From Acinetobacter sp. (lineage in GTDB: Bacteria > Pseudomonadota > Gammaproteobacteria > Pseudomonadales > Moraxellaceae), in contig JASLIY010000072.1 of assembly GCA_030152675.1 (NCBI GenBank), positions 1 to 6,260 of the forward strand: 6,260 bases of DNA, in the 5' to 3' direction. Each line of letters starts with the position of its first letter. Position 1 is the stretch's first letter. Shown here piece after piece: positions 1-5,765 of the stretch. Under the pieces are notes generated by a model. The model had not been told where the DNA came from and did no database searches. It was given only the letters and a program-made list of their open reading frames with translations. The position numbers were made by a program, and so were the translations under genes.

Positions 1-990
1 TGAGATATCTTCAAACAACACTGAAGACAAATAACGTTCACCGCTGTCTGGCAAGATCACCACAATGGTTTTGCCTGCATTTTCAGGGATGGCAGCGAGA
101 CGTGCAGCAGCAGCCATTGCGGCACCACTTGAAATCCCGACTAAAATTCCCTCTTGCATCGCCGTGCGACGCGCCCAATCAATCGCTTCTTGGCTCGGAA
201 TCGCAATCACTTCATCCACGAGATCTAAATCTAAGTTTTTTGGAATAAAGTTTGCGCCAATGCCTTGGATTTTATGTGGTCCAGGAGTCAAGCTTTCGTT
301 GTTACGCTTTTGGGTGATAATCGGTGATTCAGCAGGTTCAACTGCCACTGAATACAGCGCCTGACCTTTGATCTTTTTAAAGTAACTTGAGATCCCGCTG
401 ATGGTGCCGCCTGTACCTACGCCAGAAACTAAAATGTCCACCTTGCCGCCAGTCGCTTCCCAGATCTCGGGGCCAGTGGTACTTGCGTGGATCGCTGGAT
501 TGGCTGGGTTTTCAAACTGTTGTGGTAGATAGTAGGTTTCAGGGTTCTCATCCACCATACGCTGTGCTTCATCGACTGCACCTTGCATCCCTTTGGCCGG
601 TTCAGTCAGAACCAAGTTTGCGCCTAGTGCTTTCAAGACTTTACGACGCTCGATACTCATGCTCGCAGGCATGGTTAAAGTAATGTCATAGCCTTTGGCC
701 GCAGCAACAAATGCCAAAGCAATCCCAGTATTACCACTGGTGGGTTCAACGATATGCATGCCTTTTTTTAACAGGCCTTTTTCTTCAGCATCTGCGATCA
801 GTGCGGCACCGACACGACATTTCACTGAAAAAGCAGGATTGCGACTTTCAACTTTGGCCAATACCGTAGCTGGACTTTGGATGACACGATTAATGCGGAT
901 CAGCGGTGTATTACCAATCGCCTCAGCGTTATTGTCATATACGGCAACGCCTGCGTTGGCAATTTTAGGAAAATCTTGATCTGTAGACAT
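1..990 (-). CDS. cysK: Cysteine synthase A (O-acetylserine sulfhydrylase), 3' end cut off
   Basis: A PLP-dependent fold-type II enzyme of the cytoplasm that makes L-cysteine from O-acetylserine and sulfide, the last step of sulfate assimilation. Reading back from the ATG at 990-988, the frame stays open for 330 codons to the window edge. The family is usually about 320-335 residues, so only a few residues and the stop are probably missing. Visible motifs: NPAFSVKCR (51-59) with the Schiff-base lysine K57; the substrate loop TSGNTG (84-89); the PLP-phosphate loop GTGGT (192-196); GIGANFIP (243-250); GISSGA (285-290), whose first serine should contact the pyridine nitrogen; and LPDSGERY (313-320). 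No active-site residue is missing. The FSVKCR context favours CysK over CysM, though a CysM-type substrate preference cannot be excluded. An AAGGA ribosome-binding site lies 6 nt before the ATG. The gene is 113 bp from the methyltransferase stop and probably has its own promoter. Confidence 0.95.
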   Translation of the reverse strand, partial: MSTDQDFPKIANAGVAVYDNNAEAIGNTPLIRINRVIQSPATVLAKVESRNPAFSVKCRVGAALIADAEEKGLLKKGMHIVEPTSGNTGIALAFVAAAKGYDITLTMPASMSIERRKVLKALGANLVLTEPAKGMQGAVDEAQRMVDENPETYYLPQQFENPANPAIHASTTGPEIWEATGGKVDILVSGVGTGGTISGISSYFKKIKGQALYSVAVEPAESPIITQKRNNESLTPGPHKIQGIGANFIPKNLDLDLVDEVIAIPSQEAIDWARRTAMQEGILVGISSGAAMAAAARLAAIPENAGKTIVVILPDSGERYLSSVLFEDIS

Positions 991-996
991 GGTCGT

Positions 997-1029
997 TCCT
1001 TGCAGTGCTCAAATGATGCAAACATCATA
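997..1029 (-). promoter_or_regulatory. Probable cysK ribosome-binding site and -10 element
   Basis: On the minus strand, AAGGA (1001-997) sits 6 nt before the cysK ATG and fixes that start. A TATGAT hexamer (1029-1024), 5 of 6 matches to the sigma70 -10 consensus, lies about 35 nt upstream of the ATG. The sequence 16-18 bp further upstream has no good -35 match, so the promoter may be weak or activator-dependent. CysB-type activation would fit a cysteine gene, but I see no defined site. The RBS is firm; the -10 is tentative. Confidence 0.5.
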
Positions 1030-1103
1030 GCGTTTTTTAGTTGGGCATGCTGTTTCTATTGAAGTTTTACTTATGAATTGTGTAATAGTCACACTAAAAT
1101 GCA

Positions 1104-1799
1104 TCAATATTCATTGGGTGTATTGGGATTAAAACCAATCAAACCCACATAATTCAGCACTTGAGTAAACTGCTCCACCACCTCAAAACCCACATCTGAA
1201 TACAGTTGCTTGAGTTGCTGTGGGTCGATCAAATAGAAATCCTGTTCTAAGCGTTCTAACATGGCATTGGCTTGTGCTTCAGCCAAGCCGGTGGCCAGTG
1301 CGAGGTTTTTTAACACATTGGCTTGTGCGGGATATTGAAGTGCCGTCAGATCATAGCTTAGGCAGATACCTGTGGACTTGAGACTATGGGCAATGTCTTG
1401 AAAAAACTGGTGTTTGAATTCATGCGCGACAAAGTGAGACACTAAAATCGTCACTGCAGCATCAAACTGATGACGCATGTGTTGTAAGACTGAAGTGTCA
1501 CCATGTACAAACGTGATCTTGTCTTGCAAAGCCAAGCTCTGAATATGTTGCTCAGCTTGTTTGAGCATATTCAAGGCAGGATCAATTGCAGTAAAGCGCC
1601 ATTGTGGAAACTGCTCCGCTAGATACTGCAACTCATAACCAGTGCCGCAGCCCACCACCACGACTTCAGCCTCAGCTTCAAGATGGCTTTTTAATAAAGC
1701 ATGTACTTGTAAATGAATCAGTTCATAACCTGGGATTAACTTACGAATATGCTGATCATAGCCCGCGACCACCTGAGGGTGATTAAAGTCTTTTGCCAT
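1104..1799 (-). CDS. Class I SAM-dependent methyltransferase, substrate unknown
   Basis: A 231-residue soluble protein with a Rossmann-type methyltransferase core. Motif I is VVVVGCGTGYEL (46-57), the SAM-binding glycine loop. The acid expected to bind the ribose hydroxyls is D73 in AIDPA (71-75). GD at 100-101 fits the next loop, and FDAAVTILVSHF (112-123) is the strand carrying motif IV. The N-terminal IRKLIPGYELIH (18-29) and the C-terminal GF...FTQVLNYVGLIGF (204-223) recall the layout of CmoA, the tRNA carboxymethyluridine synthase. However, the protein is shorter, and by eye the CmoA arginine that reads carboxy-SAM aligns here with leucine, so ordinary SAM is the likelier cofactor. No signal peptide or membrane segment is seen. 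An AGGAG lies 11 nt before the ATG, a slightly long spacing. The gene has its own promoter and appears monocistronic. Substrate cannot be told from the sequence. Confidence 0.88.
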   Translation of the reverse strand: MAKDFNHPQVVAGYDQHIRKLIPGYELIHLQVHALLKSHLEAEAEVVVVGCGTGYELQYLAEQFPQWRFTAIDPALNMLKQAEQHIQSLALQDKITFVHGDTSVLQHMRHQFDAAVTILVSHFVAHEFKHQFFQDIAHSLKSTGICLSYDLTALQYPAQANVLKNLALATGLAEAQANAMLERLEQDFYLIDPQQLKQLYSDVGFEVVEQFTQVLNYVGLIGFNPNTPNEY

Positions 1800-1810
1800 G
1801 TAGGATGATG

Positions 1811-1858
1811 CTCCTGATGTTTATAAAAAATCATATTCTTTATTGATTTACATACCAA
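1811..1858 (-). promoter_or_regulatory. Sigma70-type promoter and RBS of the methyltransferase gene
   Basis: On the minus strand, TTGGTA (1858-1853; 4 of 6 to TTGACA) is followed after exactly 17 bp by TATGAT (1835-1830; 5 of 6 to TATAAT). Transcription would start near 1823, giving a leader of about 24 nt that carries AGGAG (1815-1811), 11 nt before the ATG. This is the best-formed promoter in the window, and it separates the methyltransferase from the synthetase genes upstream. Confidence 0.6.
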
Positions 1859-1947
1859 CATAAAGCTAATGCTTTAAATCCGTCCCAATCTTAATGCCAG
1901 TCTGTTAAGACATTTATCTTGTATCTTATGTTTTAAATCGCCCCTAA

Positions 1948-1968
1948 CCCCTCTTTTTCAAAGAGGGG
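1948..1968. repeat. CCCCTCTTT/AAAGAGGGG palindrome (REP-like)
   Basis: Perfect 9-bp arms, CCCCTCTTT (1948-1956) and AAAGAGGGG (1960-1968), flank a 3-nt spacer. The preceding CCCCTAA gives a short direct repeat with CCCCTC. No T-run follows on either strand, so this is not a classic intrinsic terminator. Similar palindromes are, from memory, dispersed between genes in Acinetobacter, so a REP-like element is the favoured reading. Copy number cannot be checked here. Confidence 0.6.
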
Positions 1969-1969
1969 G

Positions 1970-2010
1970 AATTCCTTTGAAATCAACACTGTTTTGAATT
2001 CAAAGGCATT
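1970..2010. repeat. Inverted repeat, 12-bp arms with one mismatch
   Basis: Bases 1970-1981 pair with 1999-2010 at 11 of 12 positions; the core is CCTTTGAA against TTCAAAGG. The 17-nt spacer contains ACTGTTTT (1988-1995), which is complementary to AAAACAGT (2036-2043) in the spacer of the next inverted repeat. It starts 1 bp after the preceding palindrome ends. No function is assigned. Confidence 0.55.
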
Positions 2011-2013
2011 CCT

Positions 2014-2064
2014 CATGCTGAAGTAAACTTCATGAAAAACAGTTTGGAAATTTACTTCAACATG
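2014..2064. repeat. Long inverted repeat just after the downstream synthetase gene
   Basis: CATGCTGAAGTAAA (2014-2027) pairs with TTTACTTCAACATG (2051-2064) at 13 of 14 positions, around a 23-nt spacer. In the direction of transcription the hairpin begins 12 nt after the stop codon of the synthetase at 2076-3785. That position suits a 3'-end structure that stops transcription or protects mRNA. No U-run follows, so rho-independent termination is not supported directly. Confidence 0.6.
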
Positions 2065-2075
2065 CGCTTTAAAAA

Positions 2076-3785
2076 TTAAGCAAACTCCGTCTCTAGATTA
2101 AGCTGCTCGCACATGATTTCACGCAACTTAAATTTCTGTGCCTTACCCGATGCGGTCATTGGAAATGCGGTAAAGAAGCGTACATAGCGCGGAACTTTGT
2201 TATGTGAGAGTCGTTGTGCACAGTATTTACGAATGCTGTCTTCATCGCTTTGATGTTGATCGTGCAAGATAATACAAGCACATAGCTCTTCACCATAGCG
2301 TTCATCAGGCACACCAATCACTTGTACATCACTGACATCAGGATGGGTGTACAAATAGTCTTCGATTTCTTTGGGAAATAAATTCTCCCCGCCTCGAATC
2401 ACCACATCTTTAATCCGGCCTTTGATCTTGATGAAGTCTTGCGCATCCATTTCGGCAATGTCACCAGTATGCATCCACTTGGCACTGTCGATGACTTCGG
2501 CAGTTTTTTCCTGATCATCCCAATAGCCCATCATCACCGAATAGCCACGTACACAGAGTTCACCCAGCTGACCACGAGGCACCATTTTGCCCTGCTCATC
2601 CACGATTTTAACTTCAACATGCGGATGCACGCGCCCCACCGTCGAGACACGACATTCAAGTGAATCTGTGGTCGAGCTCTGGGTGCAAATCGGCGCGGTT
2701 TCCGTCATGCCATAACAAATGGTGATTTCATGCATGTGCATCCGATCGATCACACGCTGCATGATCTCACGTGGACATGGACTGCCGCCCATCACGCCAG
2801 TACGTAGACTGCGCAGATCGAATTGATCAAACTGTTCATGCTCTAACATGGCGATAAACATGGTCGGAACACCATACAAGGCGGTGCATTTTTCTTGCGC
2901 AATGGCTTTGAGGCTATCTAGGGGATGAAAAGCTGCAGATGGATAGACCATCGCGGCGCCGTGCGTGAGACAACCTAAGTTGCCGATCACCATACCAAAG
3001 CAGTGAAATAAAGGCACCGAAATGCAGACTCGATCCGCAGGGCTAAACTTCATGGTCTGACCCGCAAAATAACCATTATTTAAAATATTATGATGCGTCA
3101 GCATGGTGCCTTTGGGATTGCCCGTAGTTCCCGAAGTGAACTGAATATTGATCACCTCATCAAACTGTAAACTCGCAGCAACTTTTTGTAGTTCAGCCAA
3201 TTGCGCAGCACTTGGTGTTTGCAATAAGGCATTAAATGCATGCATACCCGTCTGTGGATTTGGATCGATCTTGATTAGATGCTTGAGATGCGGCAAACGT
3301 GCTGCGCTAAGGATCTTGTTTTCAGATTCGTTCAGCTCAGGCGCTAATTCGGTTAAAATCTGCTGATAATCCGTGGTCTTGAAAGTCGAAGCAATCACCA
3401 GCCCGACACAAGCAACTTTGTTGAGCACATACTCCAATTCATAGCTTTTATAAGCAGGATTGAGATTGACCAAGACGATGCCGGCTTTAAATGCGGCAAA
3501 TTGGGTAATCGTCCATTCCGCACAGTTCGGCGACCAGATCGCCAAGCGATCGCCTTTTTTGATTCCCATCGCCATTAAGTGACATGCAAAAGCATCGACC
3601 TGTTGTCGTAGTTCACGATAACTGAGTCGAATATTTTGATGCACGCTGACCAATGCTTCTTGATCAGCATACTGCTGACAAGCCAAATCAAATTGTTCAG
3701 CAATCGACATCCCCAACAAGGGTTGATGACTGGCACCCGTGGCATAACTCAGTTGAGTTGTAGGGTGAGATAGATGTGCATTCAT
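2076..3785 (-). CDS. Acyl-CoA synthetase (AMP-binding, ACSF2/FACS-like), downstream paralogue
   Basis: A 569-residue ATP-dependent ligase, expected to activate a fatty or related carboxylic acid through an acyl-AMP intermediate to its CoA thioester in the cytoplasm. The large N-terminal adenylation domain carries the P-loop TSGTTGNPKG (217-226), YGVPTMF (304-310), YGMTETAP (358-365) and TGD (440-442). The hinge region GRIKDVVIRGGENLFP spans 456-471. The mobile C-terminal domain ends with the catalytic-lysine motif TASGKAQKFK (544-553; lysine K548). All core motifs are intact and the length is normal for the family. The motif wording resembles the medium-chain ligase ACSF2 and bacterial relatives more than FadD; the acyl substrate is not readable. 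It lies 71 bp downstream of a paralogue and is probably co-transcribed with it; I see only weak AT-rich promoter-like sequence in that gap. AAGGAG lies 9 nt before the ATG. Confidence 0.93.
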   Translation of the reverse strand: MNAHLSHPTTQLSYATGASHQPLLGMSIAEQFDLACQQYADQEALVSVHQNIRLSYRELRQQVDAFACHLMAMGIKKGDRLAIWSPNCAEWTITQFAAFKAGIVLVNLNPAYKSYELEYVLNKVACVGLVIASTFKTTDYQQILTELAPELNESENKILSAARLPHLKHLIKIDPNPQTGMHAFNALLQTPSAAQLAELQKVAASLQFDEVINIQFTSGTTGNPKGTMLTHHNILNNGYFAGQTMKFSPADRVCISVPLFHCFGMVIGNLGCLTHGAAMVYPSAAFHPLDSLKAIAQEKCTALYGVPTMFIAMLEHEQFDQFDLRSLRTGVMGGSPCPREIMQRVIDRMHMHEITICYGMTETAPICTQSSTTDSLECRVSTVGRVHPHVEVKIVDEQGKMVPRGQLGELCVRGYSVMMGYWDDQEKTAEVIDSAKWMHTGDIAEMDAQDFIKIKGRIKDVVIRGGENLFPKEIEDYLYTHPDVSDVQVIGVPDERYGEELCACIILHDQHQSDEDSIRKYCAQRLSHNKVPRYVRFFTAFPMTASGKAQKFKLREIMCEQLNLETEFA

Positions 3786-3805
3786 TGAATCTTACTCCTT
3801 GATTC
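3783..3805 (-). promoter_or_regulatory. RBS leader of the downstream synthetase, flanked by an inverted repeat
   Basis: AAGGAG (3800-3795) lies 9 nt before the ATG. It sits in the 9-nt spacer between TGAATC and GATTCA, so the Shine-Dalgarno would occupy the loop of a 6-bp hairpin. The start codon plus the 20 bp before it match the leader of the upstream paralogue exactly. This supports the start chosen for both genes. Confidence 0.7.
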
Positions 3806-3856
3806 AGTACGTTTTATAATTTTATCGCTGTGTTTTAATCCTCAGTGAGTTTGATC

Positions 3857-5548
3857 TTAACTAAACGCATTGACTAAATTCAACTCTTCACACATCAATT
3901 CACGTAATTTAAATTTTTGTGCCTTGCCGGAAGCTGTCATTGGAAATTCGGTGAAAAACCGCACGTATTTGGGTACTTTGTTATGTGAAATGTGCTCAGC
4001 ACAGTATTTGCGAATACAGTCTTCCGTGGTTTGATGTCCCTCGTGCAAAATAATACAAGCACAGAGTTCTTCACCATAGCGTGCATCCGGCAAGCCAATG
4101 ACTTGTACATCACTGACATCTGGATGGGTATATAGGAAATCTTCAATTTCTTTAGGGAAGAGATTCTCCCCGCCGCGAATCACCACATCCTTAATCCGGC
4201 CTTTGATCTTGATGAAGTCTTGTTCATCCATTTCAGCAATATCACCGGTGTGCATCCAGTTTGCAGCATCGATGACTTCTGCAGTTCGCTCGGCATCATC
4301 CCAATAGCCCAGCATGACCGAATAACCACGCACACACAGTTCACCCAATTGACCGCGTGGCACAACTTTCCCTTCTTCATCAATGATTTTGACTTCAAGA
4401 TGCGGATGCACTCGACCCACGGTCGCGACGCGACATTCGAGTGAATCCAAGGTTGAACTTTGTACACTCACTGGCGCAGTTTCAGTCATGCCATAGCAGA
4501 TGGTGATGTCTGGCATGTGCATTCGATCAATCACGCGCTGCATGATCTCACGTGGACATGGGCTGCCTGCCATAATTCCAGTCCTTAAACTGCTGAGATC
4601 AAACTGATCAAATTGCTCATGTTCTAGCATGGCAATAAACATCGTCGGTACGCCATAAGCTGCGGTACAGCGTTCTTGTTGAATGGCCTTTAGAGTTTCG
4701 AGCGGATTGAAGACCGCAGACGGATAGATCATGGCAGAACCATGGCAGATACAGGCCAAGTTGCCCATCACCATACCAAAGCAGTGGAACAGCGGTACGG
4801 AAATACAGACCCGATCCTTCGCTGTGAGGTGAATACTCTGCCCGACAAAGTTGCCATTATTTAAAATATTGTTATGGGTCAGCATGGTGCCTTTGGGATT
4901 GCCCGTGGTCCCCGAGGTAAATTGAATGTTAATGGTTTCATCGAATTGCAGTTCTGCAGCGATGGTATACAGCTGCTTGAGCTGTTCCGCGCTGGGTTCG
5001 GGCATCATGTCAGAAAAACGATGTAGGCCAGTATGTTCGGCCTCATCGATTTTAATCACATGTTTAAGATGCGGTAAACGCGCTGCATGCAGGATCTTAT
5101 CTTGCGCTTGGCTCAGCTCAGGCGCCAACTGCGTCAAGATCTCTTGATAATCCGTCGTCTTAAAGGTCGAAGCGATCACCAGTCCAACACAAGACACTTT
5201 ATTGAGCACATACTCCAACTCAGAACGTTTATAGGCAGGATTGAGATTGACTAAAATAATCCCGGCTTTAAAGGCGGCAAATTGAGTAATCGTCCATTCC
5301 ACACAGTTGGGCGACCAAATCGCAAGACGGTCGCCTTTTTTCAAACCCAGTGCCAACAATCGACAGGCAAAAGCGTCCACTTTTTGTTGAAGTTGCCGAT
5401 AACTTAAGCGGACATTTTGATGCAAACTCACTACAGCATCTTGGTCAGCATAGCGCTGACAAGCCAAATCAAATTGAGCACCAATGGTTTTCCCCAAAAG
5501 TGGTTGCTCACTGGTGCCATAGGCATAACTTAATCGTTGTTGTGTCAT
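3857..5548 (-). CDS. Acyl-CoA synthetase (AMP-binding, ACSF2/FACS-like), upstream paralogue
   Basis: A 563-residue member of the same ATP-dependent acyl-CoA ligase family, first of the pair to be transcribed. Motifs in order: P-loop TSGTTGNPKG (211-220), YGVPTMF (298-304), YGMTETAP (352-359), TGD (434-436), hinge GRIKDVVIRGGENLFP (450-465), and TASGKAQKFK (538-547) with catalytic lysine K542. It begins six residues later than its paralogue and is otherwise collinear. Differences concentrate in a linker (about residues 145-200), in 235-244, and in the predicted acyl-pocket strands: ACICHGSAMI (265-274) versus GCLTHGAAMV, TAAYGVP versus TALYGVP, and GIMAGSP versus GVMGGSP. The C-terminal domain is nearly unchanged. 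A different chain-length or branching preference is an inference from this. The gene lies 199 bp downstream of the TetR gene, with candidate operators between; ATG and RBS are clear. Confidence 0.93.
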   Translation of the reverse strand: MTQQRLSYAYGTSEQPLLGKTIGAQFDLACQRYADQDAVVSLHQNVRLSYRQLQQKVDAFACRLLALGLKKGDRLAIWSPNCVEWTITQFAAFKAGIILVNLNPAYKRSELEYVLNKVSCVGLVIASTFKTTDYQEILTQLAPELSQAQDKILHAARLPHLKHVIKIDEAEHTGLHRFSDMMPEPSAEQLKQLYTIAAELQFDETINIQFTSGTTGNPKGTMLTHNNILNNGNFVGQSIHLTAKDRVCISVPLFHCFGMVMGNLACICHGSAMIYPSAVFNPLETLKAIQQERCTAAYGVPTMFIAMLEHEQFDQFDLSSLRTGIMAGSPCPREIMQRVIDRMHMPDITICYGMTETAPVSVQSSTLDSLECRVATVGRVHPHLEVKIIDEEGKVVPRGQLGELCVRGYSVMLGYWDDAERTAEVIDAANWMHTGDIAEMDEQDFIKIKGRIKDVVIRGGENLFPKEIEDFLYTHPDVSDVQVIGLPDARYGEELCACIILHEGHQTTEDCIRKYCAEHISHNKVPKYVRFFTEFPMTASGKAQKFKLRELMCEELNLVNAFS

Positions 5549-5568
5549 TGAATCTTACTCCTTGATTC
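5546..5568 (-). promoter_or_regulatory. RBS leader of the upstream synthetase, flanked by an inverted repeat
   Basis: AAGGAG (5563-5558) lies 9 nt before the ATG, between GAATC and GATTC arms that could form a 5-bp hairpin with the Shine-Dalgarno in the loop. It is identical to the leader of the downstream copy over 23 bp including the ATG; further upstream the two leaders no longer match. Confidence 0.7.
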
Positions 5569-5598
5569 TTTCTAACGTTCAACTGTGCATTTTCGCTT

Positions 5599-5623
5599 TT
5601 GCTTTACACTCGTTTTAAAGCAA
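5599..5623. promoter_or_regulatory. 25-bp palindrome, candidate TetR-family operator
   Basis: Perfect 8-bp arms TTGCTTTA (5599-5606) and TAAAGCAA (5616-5623) flank a 9-bp spacer. The site is about 50 bp upstream of the first synthetase ATG, where a promoter would be expected. AT-rich hexamers within it (TTTAAA, TGTAAA on the minus strand) could serve as a weak -10, but I find no convincing -35. Size and symmetry suit a dimeric regulator such as the TetR protein encoded next door; binding is inferred, not shown. An RNA hairpin in the leader is the alternative. Confidence 0.45.
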
Positions 5624-5640
5624 CTTGATTGACGTTTGGT

Positions 5641-5658
5641 TTTCAAGCCACGTTGAAA
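5641..5658. promoter_or_regulatory. 18-bp palindrome TTTCAA-N6-TTGAAA, second operator candidate
   Basis: Perfect 6-bp arms, TTTCAA (5641-5646) and TTGAAA (5653-5658), with a 6-bp spacer, about 93 bp upstream of the first synthetase ATG. The arms differ from those of the 25-bp palindrome, so at most one of the two is likely to be the site of the neighbouring TetR protein. Short AT-rich arms can arise by chance. Confidence 0.3.
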
Positions 5659-5735
5659 CTGTATGCAACTTAAACCACATCAACCTCATGTTTAAGCGCT
5701 TGCCCAGACTGCATCCTTCAGTCAGTACGAAGCAC

Positions 5736-5765
5736 CCATTGTCCGCATTAGCTTGCGGGCAATGG
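5736..5765 (-). terminator. Strong hairpin around the tetR stop codon, possible 3'-end structure
   Basis: CCATTGTCCGCA (5736-5747) pairs with TGCGGGCAATGG (5754-5765) at 11 of 12 positions on the transcribed strand, with a 6-nt loop. The TAA stop codon of the regulator lies in that loop. GC content and length suggest a stable RNA stem that could reduce read-through into the synthetase genes or protect the tetR mRNA. No U-run follows, so it is not a canonical rho-independent terminator. Confidence 0.45.

Larger units (their letters stand above)
2076..5568 (-). repeat. Tandem duplication of an acyl-CoA synthetase gene with its RBS leader
   Basis: The two units are 2076-3805 and 3857-5568. The proteins align without a gap from residue 11 of the downstream product and residue 5 of the upstream one to their ends. 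By hand count 443 of 559 residues are identical (about 79%). The 20 bp before each ATG are identical. The DNA still has long matches, for example an exact 32-bp run at 2410-2441 and 4191-4222. The body-to-body offset is 1781 bp. This indicates tandem duplication followed by divergence. Confidence 0.85.

Noticed and set aside
65..979. Open frames on the plus strand (65-364, 483-683, 695-979)
   Set aside because: They are antisense shadows of cysK, whose minus-strand frame is continuous with all PLP-enzyme motifs. Their translations show no family features and no convincing ribosome-binding sites.
877..1062. Plus-strand 61-codon frame overlapping the cysK start and promoter
   Set aside because: It lies antisense to the cysK start, has a low-complexity translation without known motifs, and has no clear Shine-Dalgarno sequence.
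1061..1103. Terminator downstream of the methyltransferase gene
   Set aside because: Only a 4-bp GTGT/ACAC stem around 1080-1094 was found, with no U-run; too weak to call.
3786..3856. Possible independent promoter in the 71-bp gap between the synthetase genes
   Set aside because: There are AT-rich stretches (TATAAA, TAAAAT on the minus strand) but no paired -35 at a sensible distance. Co-transcription from upstream is simpler.
4180..4467. 95-codon minus-strand frame inside the upstream synthetase
   Set aside because: It is an out-of-frame reading of the conserved C-terminal half of the synthetase gene. A similar plus-strand shadow occurs at the matching place in both copies, which reflects the duplication rather than a real overlapping gene.
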